A stretch of 64,000 bases of DNA from Nymphalis io. Its lineage: Eukaryota; Arthropoda; Insecta; Lepidoptera; Nymphalidae. The notes below the pieces were generated by a model that saw nothing but the letters and a program-made list of their open reading frames with translations, was not told the origin of the DNA and ran no database searches. The position numbers and the translations under genes are program-made. Positions 56,150 to 64,000 of this stretch are shown here, piece after piece; the first letter of the stretch is position 1; each line of letters starts with the position of its first letter. The stretch is from assembly GCF_905147045.1 (NCBI RefSeq), contig NC_065906.1:2294001-2358000 (forward strand). Reading direction: 5' to 3'.

Positions 56150-56383
56150 CCACCATCTGATCCCAAACTAATCAGAGCTTGTACAATGGAAACCAGAAAC
56201 TGATATACTACATATACTACTTTTCTTTTGTAAATAATAATACATTCATAGATAATTACACCCAGACTCGGGACAAACAGACATGTTTATGCATACAAAT
56301 GTTTGTCCTGGGTGGGAATGGAGCTCACAACCTTTGGCGTGAAAGGCAAGTATCAACCAACCACGCCAACCGGCCCATCAACA
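56150..56383 (-). mobile_element. Family C SINE, 3' truncated
   Basis: Reversed: CATCTGATCCCAAACTAATC, TACACCCAGACTCGGGACAA, TGTCCTGGGTGGGAATGG (box B mutated from TCGA to CTCC) and the head CCAACCACGCCAACCGGCCC. The CAGGATATT end is missing. Confidence 0.8.
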
Positions 56384-56709
56384 ACTTTTCCTCCAAAAAA
56401 CAATTAAGATGGCTATACACGGTAACGGATATACAAACACTAAAAACTAAATGTATTTACTATCGACTTAATATTAGTAAGGTTGAATATAAACTCAAAT
56501 CTATTCAAGTAACATATATCATAATAAATTAATTTTATTTTCATTGTATCTATCGTTTCTTATCGTATTTTATTTACACAAAATATAAACAAGATCACCG
56601 GAGTCGAAATTTGTTATAAAACGAAAATTTAAGATTAACGTCCTCATAAATTATCTTATAAAAACATAAACGGTTAAGTCATCCGTACAATTGTTCGAAT
56701 TGAAATAGT

Positions 56710-57038
56710 TTACGTCATAAATAAATCTAAATCGTGCCATAAGCCGATAACGATAGAACATTTTAATGGCATGCTCCAATACGTTTTATATTGGCCTGAA
56801 TCGTAAATGTAACCAACAATACTATCAAGTGCGGTTCGATTTGTTAATACAATTCCTTTACTTTTGTTTCGTCTCGACACTCTTCGTAATAAACGAGGTG
56901 GCAGATCGTAAAAGTCGGCTTTATCGGCATTTGTCCGGCTTTGTTTATAGCTTATAGGATTACCAACCGTGATTGATTCAACTTCCTCCAAATAAATTTC
57001 GTTCAAAAACTTTTTGAGTTCGTTTGTTTTATGCCGAT
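56710..57038 (-). CDS. Candidate host exon with stop, unidentified
   Basis: The minus strand has a good acceptor (pyrimidine-rich, TTTTTTAACAG) followed by about 109 open codons to a TAA. Phrases: DRHKTNELKKFLNEIYLEEV, SITVGNPISYKQSRTNADKA, YDLPPRLLRRVSRRNKSKG and YWSMPLKCSIVIGLWHDLDL. The balanced composition, with charged clusters, looks more protein-like than most frames here. No family is recognised, and length alone is not beyond chance. If real, it would be the last exon of a gene running to the left from about 59.2 kb. Confidence 0.3.
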
Positions 57039-57194
57039 CTGTTAAAAAATCAAATAAAATATATCCAGGTCAGATTTATGGGACAATTAAAGATAAAGGA
57101 GCTAGACTTATTAAAACCAAATTCACTCATCTCACCGTTCCGAGGATTTTAAGGCGACATTAAATTAGTATAAAGTGGTAGGTAGGGTCAGCGA

Positions 57195-57633
57195 TTGGTT
57201 ACTTTTTCCTTCACACATCTCTTTGGATTATTAAAAAAAAATGTTTCTCTTGGAATCAGCGCACTGCTAATGGATATTGGTTGCCGACAAAACATATGTA
57301 AAGAATCCGCTACCAATGAACCAATCGATGTATCGTTAATAACTTCATCTATCTTTGCTATTAGCATAATTGCATTAAATTTACAACTTTAAATGCAAGA
57401 GTATAAAGTTGCTTTTGAATTAAAACCAAAAAGCACATTTCGATTAAAAGTATAAGCTCCGGGACTCATAGTAAAAGTCTTCTCTCGCTTGGTTAATTAA
57501 GACATGGATTATCAAACGTTTTGGAGCAGTAAATAAAATTGTAATCTTTCAACGTTAGAGTATAGGCGTCTCCATAACACGCTCTTATCTTTAAATGGTA
57601 AACCGTAACGCATAATGTTTCTTTGATCCCCAC
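57195..57633 (-). CDS. Two weaker candidate exons
   Basis: 57512-57633: after TGTAG an open stretch of about 40 codons (MRYGLPFKDKSVLWRRLY). 57195-57398: an open stretch of about 66 codons (AKIDEVINDTSIGSLVADSL, RETFFFNNPKRCVKEK) with a possible GTAACC donor. They lie between the better candidates on the same strand. Phases could not be reconciled with confidence, so they may be chance. Confidence 0.18.
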
Positions 57634-57662
57634 CTACACGCATTTACAACATAATATCCTTC

Positions 57663-57950
57663 CTATGATACTAATGCACTGTCAAATTTAATGTTTTTTT
57701 TTAAGATAAGGAACAAGAAAGACTGAATATCTAGCATTAAGTGATTCTCTAAATGTAGATGTAAGTCTGATGGAACTGTGACACTGATGCCTTTTGTAAT
57801 TGTTTCAGGTACAAACGTGATTTGGATCTCGTCTGTCTGTTTGCTGTAAGTAATTTGTTTCAAATACATCTGTATCAGCCTATTACTTAATTTGTAACTT
57901 ACTAAATTTACGTTACTGGAATATATAACATATTCAATCATTGATGTTTT
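57663..57950 (-). CDS. Candidate exon, unidentified
   Basis: Acceptor-like TTAATTATCTTAAAG at the upstream edge, then 92 open codons, including KQITYSKQTDEIQITFVPET and GISVTVPSDLHLHLENH. An inner acceptor TTACTTACAG would give a shorter exon. Phase from the proposed first exon at 59.12 kb does not fit directly, so another exon would be needed in between. Confidence 0.22.
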   Translation of the reverse strand, partial: KTSMIEYVIYSSNVNLVSYKLSNRLIQMYLKQITYSKQTDEIQITFVPETITKGISVTVPSDLHLHLENHLMLDIQSFLFLILKKNIKFDSALVS

Positions 57951-58672
57951 CCTTTAAGATAATTAAACAAAATGAATACATAATATTATCTTAGATGACA
58001 AAAAGAAATGTAAAGATTTACAAAAAGATTATAAATAATAAGTTACTGATCTTTTTCTTACATATGCAATGAAAACTGACTCTTTAAAATCCATTCGAAT
58101 AATATTAAAAAAGTCCAATTTAGATTAGTTCTCATCTAGCATAAATCACTCTCAAACAAATTTATAAAGTTAGACAACAATTTTTCTGAATCACCCCAAC
58201 ACAATAATTTGTTTTCCTTGTAACTAAACACTCTTTGCGATTCTAATTTAACCCAAAGTCCAAGATATAAGTCACGTCAAAACTTTTTGTTATACAAAAC
58301 AAGGAACAGAACTCTAGGACAGGCTGATTAAATGGTTTAATCTTTATTTACTGAGACATCTGTAGGTACGATTTCGTTTTAGGATTTATCGTGCAACTTT
58401 AAATGAGCGAAATGAAGTTGAGGAAGCGTAATTAGTGTCCTTTATTTATGACTATTAGATGAGTCCAGATTATACCTTTATGGTGTGTGTATTTGCTTGT
58501 TTTTAATATTTAGTTTTTATATTACTCTATAGTTGGGATTAAGAATATAAATTGATCTAGTTACAACAAAGTAAAACATCTCAGTTTAAGAATATTACCT
58601 GATATATTTATCTGTCTAATATAATCTTTGCATAATTATTTATTTAATGAATATATATTTTTATATAATAAG

Positions 58673-58895
58673 TATGCGGACACCTATGGACATGGAAATA
58701 TTGCAAAAATTAACCATTCGTTACAATCACCAACGTTGAGAGCCAATATTTTATATCTCTTGTGCTTGTAATGGCACTGATTCTCACCCTTCAAGCCGGA
58801 ATACAACAATACTAAGTATTGTTATTTTGCGGTAGAATATCTGATGAGTTAGTAATGCCTACCCAGACGAGCTTTTACAAAGCCCTACCACCGAG
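58673..58895 (-). mobile_element. Family B retroposon, 5' part
   Basis: GGACACCTATGGACATGG, CCATTCGTTACAATCACCAACG, TCTCTTGTGCTTGTAATGGC, CACCCTTCAAGCCGGAATAC, TTTTACAAAGCCCTACCACC. If the minus-strand gene candidate is real this would lie in an intron. Confidence 0.75.
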
Positions 58896-59122
58896 TGTAT
58901 ATTTTTTTATATTATTATAGCAAATTAGATAAGATATTTTAATTAATATTTATGTCGAACTATATAATTATCAAAATCTATTGGAAATCTTAACGTAAAT
59001 AAACCAGCTGTTAACATAATTATATTAATGTTCTTCGTATTAAAGCTTTAAGCAAATTAAAAAGATTGTCAAAAACCCGAGATGAAAAATACAGGTTACA
59101 AGTTAGTTAAATATATACTTAC

Positions 59123-59218
59123 AACTAAAAACATAGTCCTTCCTCTGCAGCCTTTAACGTAAAGTGAACTCACTTTACTGTCGTCGATGCGTTTCCAAAT
59201 ATTGACCGCTTCGACCAT
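59123..59218 (-). CDS. Candidate first exon with strong splice donor
   Basis: ATG (59216-59218 on the plus strand as CAT) opens 32 codons, MVEAVNIWKRIDDSKVSSLY then VKGCRGRTMFLV, ending in frame at a consensus donor GTAAGTAT (59115-59122). The exon is near 45 percent GC against AT-rich flanks. The 150 bases upstream are CpG-bearing and contain CCAATAGG on the same strand, which fits a promoter or 5' UTR. No protein family was recognised; a second exon in the right phase was not found with certainty. Confidence 0.35.
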
Positions 59219-59949
59219 TATCTAAGGAAGCGGCGTATCTTTGATAACGTCGATATACGTCGCCACCCTAAAATGTCTGCTTTTTAGTATTTTTAGGACG
59301 ACTACCTATTGGGAGCGTTAAACGGGCTATAACGTCGCTGAACAGAACTAATTGACTGTAATTTTTGTCGTTGGATACTTACCGATTACACTATGTATAT
59401 TCGTTTTTGTTATTTTTTTTTGAATAAAGGTATAATAATTTGATATATGTCATAACAAATGTGATATAACTTTTTCTAATTTTACTGTATCTGTAATTTT
59501 ATTATGTCTTTATACATCCAGGCATTTTTTATTTCGTCAGAATTATAGTATTTTATTGATTGAATCTTACCATAATATATTTTGATATTAAATTTCAATT
59601 TGAAATAAATTATAGCTCATGCAAAGCGCTACATAAAGAACCAGCCTGACATCTGTTTGTTTTGTTCCTATTAATGTTAGCGGGTGTTTTGAGGCGCGGT
59701 CCTCTTTGTAATTAAGGAACGGGGGATAATATTTCTGGTCAGTTCCGACTTTTACGAAGAGTCAATATTTGTGAGTGACCAGTAGAGCTGCATTATTTGC
59801 TACTCAATTTATTAAATGGTTGTTTACTGTAGGGGCAATAAATGTTTAACTGTTGGAAGTTGTTTTAACGATATTACAAATAAGAAACAAAATGTGGAAC
59901 AAAATATAGAGGGACTGTATAATATTTTTAATTTATTTATTTAAAATTG
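59219..59949. other. Possible promoter side, otherwise unassigned
   Basis: 59220-59400 is CG-containing and not a known repeat here (ATACGTCGCCACCCTAAAAT, GGGAGCGTTAAACGGGC). 59.68-59.78 kb has a second such patch. The rest is AT-rich. Confidence 0.35.
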
Positions 59950-60155
59950 TAGATTGTCTGGCAAAAAGGCCAACTGATGGTAAGTCACCATCGCCCATAG
60001 ACATTGAAACGATCCCTTACATTGTCAAAGCGCTACCAACATTGGAAACTAACAAAAATACCAAGTACCACTTTTTGGCGGTAGTATATAATCTTATGAG
60101 TGGGTGGGTGTGGGGTACCAACCAAGACAATTGTGCACAAAGTACTACTAAGTAA
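59950..60155 (-). mobile_element. Family B retroposon, shortened
   Basis: ACTGATGGTAAGTCACCATCG, CCTTACATTGTCAAAGCGC, AATACCAAGTACCACTTTT, ATCTTATGAGTGGGTGGG and TTGTGCACAAAGTACTAC, reversed, with a gap where GTGCCTGTAATTACACTGG should be. Confidence 0.65.
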
Positions 60156-61019
60156 AGATAAAATAAAGTAAGAAAAATATGTGAGAAGAGAAATTCGTGA
60201 AAGAAAAAAAAATAAAGAAAGAAAAAAAAACACAATAAATTGGACAAGTAAAAACTAAAAGAAGGATACACGATACACGAGGAAAAACATTCTAAATCAT
60301 CCCAATTTATCTAAAGTATATTTTTCGAGACACAAACATATCATAAAATTTAAAAAATTGTGTTTTAAATTGCACATGAAGCGATATTTAAACATACACC
60401 TCTCGCGTCATATTATAAATTTCGCTAGTTTACGTTCAAGTAACTCGGTTAATTAGCAGTACATCTTGAATGTGAAACGTGCAGGTTGCAGATTTAAGAG
60501 CTATTTTCTCGGAATTTCTGATACGAATTCATTTTTCAAATATTACCAGTATATATCATCCATATAGTGTTCATTTTGTAATCTTATTTTTACACTGGAC
60601 ATGTGACTGTATTTATCCATTTTTTATAATTTATAAGACATACATGAACAACATTGAATATAGTAGAGTTTCAGGGAATATATGGATAAATCGCAATATC
60701 AAATAAAAAAAAAACTTCACAATTAATCATTTGCTAAATTATTATTATCAAAACAATTCAATTCATCTCATCATTCAATAACAATAAAATTTGAAACCGA
60801 AACATTTAACAATATATTAAATTAAGAAATAAACAATAATAACGCAATAAATCTGTAACCCGAGCGCACATGTGTTGAGTGAGGGCGTTCTGAAGTTATT
60901 AATTACAATACAGACAGACATCCGACCCAAGGAAAGATTCTCAGTGAGTATTTCAACGCTATAATTGGTAACAAATGTGGCGATATTCGTTTGAAATTTT
61001 ATGATTGATTTTTTTTTGT
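60156..61019. other. AT-rich DNA, A-rich at left
   Basis: A purine-rich run (60170-60270) gives low-complexity frames. No other signal. Confidence 0.5.
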
Positions 61020-61210
61020 TTTGACACGTCGTAAATACACATTACTCGATGGCGCTTTTGGTTTCATATTAACTTCTAAATTGTATTTAAGCCTCAGGGG
61101 CTCAACTGTAAACGTCTCGTCTAGTGATGTGAATGACACAGGTTCAATTCTTACCACATGGACTATTGTCGTTTCCAATCCTAACCCCAATTTCAACGGA
61201 AAATAATTTT
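61020..61210 (+). repeat. Possible SINE of a further family
   Basis: GTCTCGTCTAGTGATGTGAA resembles a box A region and GGTTCAATTCTTACC a box B; GGACTATTGTCGTTTCCAATCC and CTAACCCCAATTTC follow. I recall a similar lepidopteran SINE, but no second copy is here. The 65-codon minus-strand frame over it (LETTIVHVVRIEPVSFTSLD) would be its shadow; a host exon is the alternative. Confidence 0.35.
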
Positions 61211-61578
61211 AATCGTAATTTTATAAAATTACGATAGCCACAAGCAGAGCTAGATTACTTTTATTAAAAATATATTTTAGTCACGTTTCTGTGACCATTT
61301 AAAAAAAATATATTGATTATCGATTCCCTTTATTTAAACATCGGAATAACAAAATATTAGTATTATGTAATATAATAGTCGGTCGGTACTAGTTACAAAA
61401 TAGTTGCATTCGCTTAAAAATTTAGTTTAGGTAATTTCAACTAAGTATTTGCAATCAAAATTTCAACCATAATACTCTTAAACTTAACTTTAACTTAAAA
61501 GTTTTTAATTCATAAAATCAACTACTTTTAATTTTTTAACCGAAACCGTTTTTAAAATGTTAAATTATTTCATAATTA

Positions 61579-61749
61579 TTATATTCTTGTAGCCTTATTT
61601 GTGGAAATAATTTTGCCGTTTCTCATAACATTTGCAGTAAGAATTACGAGACGGCTTTTTGCTTCGATCAGTCTTGTTTCTAAAACAACTATGCCGTCGG
61701 ATTCAACTTCTACCGTGGAAACTTCGTTTCTAACTTCTAGCGTTTGCAA
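61579..61749 (-). CDS. Candidate terminal exon, hotdog thioesterase-like
   Basis: After CCATTAG an open stretch of about 56 codons runs to a TAA at 61579-61581, reading EVRNEVSTVEVESDGIVVLE, TRLIEAKSRLVILTANVM and RNGKIISTNKATRI. The pattern G-x-V-V-x-E-x-R-L-I-x-A-x-x-x-L, then NGKII and a short end, resembles the last strands of ACOT13/THEM-type hotdog acyl-CoA thioesterases. Upstream strands (HGG...VD) were not found, so it is at best one exon or a relic. The likeness is by eye only. Confidence 0.25.
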   Translation of the reverse strand: MQTLEVRNEVSTVEVESDGIVVLETRLIEAKSRLVILTANVMRNGKIISTNKATRI

Positions 61750-62338
61750 CTAATGGATTTCATGACGTTAATATTCAAAATTGGAATGTCGTTGAACTTT
61801 GAAGAATTTTAAATCTAAAATAAATATTTAATACGTGATTTCTATTATGTTAGTTGATTTCGTTTATCTGTTTTTATAACATTAATTCTATGTATTTTTA
61901 ATTCATGAACAAAAAATAATATATCGTTTATTACTTTAGCCTGTAGTAGATTTCCATTACCAGAGATAGCATAATCAGCTAAATTCAAATTATGTTAGAG
62001 AATTTGTTATGAGAAATTTTGGACCGATAAGCGCTTTCAGCCGCTTGGAAAATCCACTCGACTAAACAGAACTGTCCGAGAAAATTCTAAATCCATAATT
62101 ATGGGTACATCGTGTATAATCTACAGGAACTCCATCAAAATCTTACAATCAGATATTAAAGTATTGAATTTAATTTATATGTAGCTGTAGTATTTACGAA
62201 ATGAAAAAACGTTTACTGCTCAGATACGAACCAGTTGTTCATATCTGAGCAACGCGATTATTTAACGCGAATTAAAAAATAAAAAAAACATTTTAAATAA
62301 ACTCGTTACAAACACTATAGTAGTTTAATTGTAAACAC
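61750..62338. other. Unassigned DNA with a hairpin
   Basis: tgctcagata (62217-62226) pairs with tatctgagca (62242-62251). No coding or repeat family identified. Confidence 0.5.
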
Positions 62339-62500
62339 TTGTGGCTTTGCGCAAGCCCGGCTGGGTAGGTATCCAGTCGTCCTAAATTCTACCGCTTAAC
62401 AGATTGCTGTTAAGCGGTAGAATTTTACTTAGTATTTTTGTGTTCCAATTTGAAGGACAAGTGAGCCAGTGTAACTCTAAATTCCTTGGTTTCATTAGTC
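62339..62500 (+). mobile_element. Family B retroposon, 5' part, rearranged
   Basis: GTGGCTTTGCGCAAGCCCGG, CTGGGTAGGTATCC, then a fold-back hairpin in place of the CATCAGATATTCTACCGC zone, then TACTTAGTATTTTTGTGTTCC, TTTGAAGGACAAGTGAGCCAG. The 3' half is missing. Confidence 0.75.
62384..62425. repeat. Perfect 19-bp inverted repeat
   Basis: aaattctaccgcttaacag (62384-62402), loop attg, then its exact reverse complement (62407-62425). The arm is family B sequence, so the second arm arose by copying the first in reverse. Confidence 0.95.
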
Positions 62501-63088
62501 ATACTGAGTTGTTGATATTATATTTACGTAAATGCTTGAGTAAGGAAGCAGTGGGTAAGCCTTGGAAATCGTTCCCTGATTTATTTTGGCCAATGATTAG
62601 TGCTAGTAGGAGGTGTAGTGGTAAGTTTAATTAACGTACAGATTTATTGTATGTCTTGCTAGTAGATAGTATAATGATAAGTCACGTGTCATTTGATTAA
62701 CTTGTTTCCTTCAACTCCTACCTTACAATCGAACCATTCAAAAATGATTGTTATTATTTTAATTTTTGCTTGCGTTGGTATGTCTCGTATTGTCATAATA
62801 TATTCACCATTAAGCTCATTCCATATGTTCATTTTAAATTACAATTGTAGTTTAATTGTTTTTGAAGCTGATTAACTTAATATAACAGTTGATGGAATTG
62901 TTCACAAGTAACAGCGACAATTACTGTTTCGGAAACAATTGTCTTTGCCACCAGGCCTTGTAATTTCCTCTTGTCATGCGACCAAAATAATTATAAGGTT
63001 GGCATTTTGTTTTAAGCCATAATTTTAAAACATTTACTAAGTTTGATTGCTTCTATAGACAGAACGGTATATAAGTTGATGAGCTGCT

Positions 63089-63102
63089 GCGCCATCTAGC
63101 GG
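63089..63102 (+). promoter_or_regulatory. CTCF-like core motif
   Basis: GCGCCATCTAGCGG; reverse complement CCGCTAGATGGCGC is one change from a CCASYAGRKGGCRS-type consensus. AAGTTGATG stands shortly upstream, as it does at the 22.0-kb site. Confidence 0.35.
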
Positions 63103-63199
63103 GGACTTACAACAAAATATGATAGTATGAAAACTTTCGCAATGAAAAATCTACCAACTTTTATAATAATAGACGATGTGATTATCTGATATCAAATGG

Positions 63200-63247
63200 A
63201 TACATAAATTTTCATATATATGTATACATAAATATTCATATATAATT
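63200..63247. repeat. Tandem duplication of about 24 bases
   Basis: ATACATAAATTTTCATATAT and ATACATAAATATTCATATAT follow each other with a 24-base period and few changes. Confidence 0.75.
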
Positions 63248-64000
63248 ATAATCAAAAGTAAACAATGGTCAGGTTTATATAACAGAAGTAACAAAAAAAC
63301 GAACAGGCGTGTAATAATACGTTTCGTTGATGCAAAAAACTCACAAACGTCTGTAACAGGTTTTACAATGCTTCGAAGATGGACCACCAAGCATAATTTA
63401 TGGCAGAAAATGAGACTAACCTTCTAAAAACGTTTGAATATCGCATTTTTTAAATAAATAATATTGATCTTCATGAAGGATAAATAACCATTAACATTTG
63501 CAGTAAGAATTTGCACATTGGTGTACAGTATAGAGAAAGCTTGACATTTTCTAAAGGTATATATAGTAAGTCTCATTAAACTTACTAAATATAAAAAAAT
63601 ATTTTATTTTGTATTTCAATGAAATAGTTGCAGGTCAATGTGATGATACATATTATATATATTTGATATTAATTCGATTGCCAAATTTCCGTCAAACATG
63701 AAATTGTGTAATTACAATAAATAATTTCAATGATAGTATAAACAGAATTTTGCGTCCATTATAAGACATTACTGCTAATTTAACAAGATTATTAACGAGA
63801 TTAATTGAATTTAATTACTCGACAAAAAATAGCGATTACGAATGTTTCGTCTTAATCATTTAAGTTATACAATTACCAACGTCATTATGATCCAATACTT
63901 TGTAGGTTTATTTGTAATTATATAAATTAAAGCTATGGATAAACTTATTGTAACTTATGTGCCCGGAAATTGTAATATAATGAACGAAGTTTAAATTATA

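Larger units (their letters stand above)
62501..64000. other. AT-rich DNA to the window end
   Basis: Besides the motif and tandem repeat listed separately I see no element. Three open frames of 60-79 codons lack support. Confidence 0.5.

Noticed and set aside
58240..58330. Minus-strand phrase SFDVTYILDFGLN resembling a DEAH-helicase motif
   Set aside because: The expected preceding ATNIAESS-type box is absent and the frame closes at once; likely coincidence.
1..64000. CRISPR array, rRNA, operon-like gene cluster or telomeric TTAGG array
   Set aside because: No spaced direct repeats, rRNA segments, compact gene runs or TTAGG tracts were seen.

Overview
The window looks like intergenic or intronic DNA from a lepidopteran (butterfly or moth) nuclear genome. 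This is inferred from the very AT-rich background and the repeat complement: tRNA-headed SINEs carrying the CAGCAGTGGGAC tail block, Helitrons of the Lep1 type (5' TCTATACTAAT, 3' hairpin GCGGGCGAAGCCGCGGGC followed by CTAG), and non-LTR retrotransposons of the R1 clade and of the Jockey/CR1 kind. The species cannot be fixed from the sequence. No intact host gene, rRNA or functional tRNA gene was recognised. Nearly all long open reading frames are shadows of repeats or of chance length for such AT-rich DNA.

Five repeat families recur; the letters are mine. A: about 300-bp tRNA-derived SINE with box A near TGGCCTAGTGGTTAGAACGCG, box B GGTTCAAACCCGG, and a tail through GCCCAGCAGTGGGACATTAACAGGCTGTTACTG. 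It has two subfamilies, A1 (CCTAGTGGTTAG) and A2 (CCCAGTGGTAAG). B: about 290-bp A-tailed retroposon running from GGTGGTAGGGCTTTGTGC to ACCACTTACCATCAGGTGG and CCTATTCTATAAAA. C: tRNA-headed SINE with box B GGTTCGATTCC and the ending CCCAGGATATTATTATT. D: tRNA-headed SINE with GTTGGTCTAGTGGCTA, GGGTTCAATTCC and the tail GGCCGAAATTGGTCTGGAGGA. H: non-autonomous Helitrons. A possible sixth SINE lies at 61.0-61.2 kb.

Layout. 0-27 kb is AT-rich DNA with scattered A, B, C, D and H copies, two 5'-truncated LINE copies (11.6-12.0 and 14.9-15.2 kb), a short R1-clade 3' end with a clean target duplication (1.96-2.17 kb) and a GC-rich 216-bp insertion of unknown class (22.06-22.28 kb). 27.3-28.8 kb is a 5'-truncated R1-clade element with a 14-bp target duplication and a broken coding region. 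29.6-33.7 kb is mostly unique AT-rich DNA. 33.7-36.36 kb is the longest element, a Jockey/CR1-like LINE with 5' region, part of the endonuclease, an internal deletion, a nearly complete reverse transcriptase with one stop, 3' UTR and poly(A). 36.4-53.5 kb is again dispersed repeats, including a SINE with an inverted 5' half (50.73-51.11 kb). 53.5-64 kb has fewer repeats and carries the only weak candidates for host exons: minus-strand open stretches with plausible splice sites at 56.7-59.2 kb, a thioesterase-like ending at 61.6 kb and a broken open stretch at 54.2-54.7 kb.

The elements form a mobilisation network. SINEs and B copies are non-autonomous and would depend on LINE proteins. B and the 34-36 kb LINE share an identical 19-base stem-loop block at their 3' ends, which suggests that this LINE lineage mobilised B. 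I found no defence system, operon or other new multi-gene system; the noteworthy points are insertion histories, rearranged SINEs, fold-back hairpins and regulatory-like motifs.
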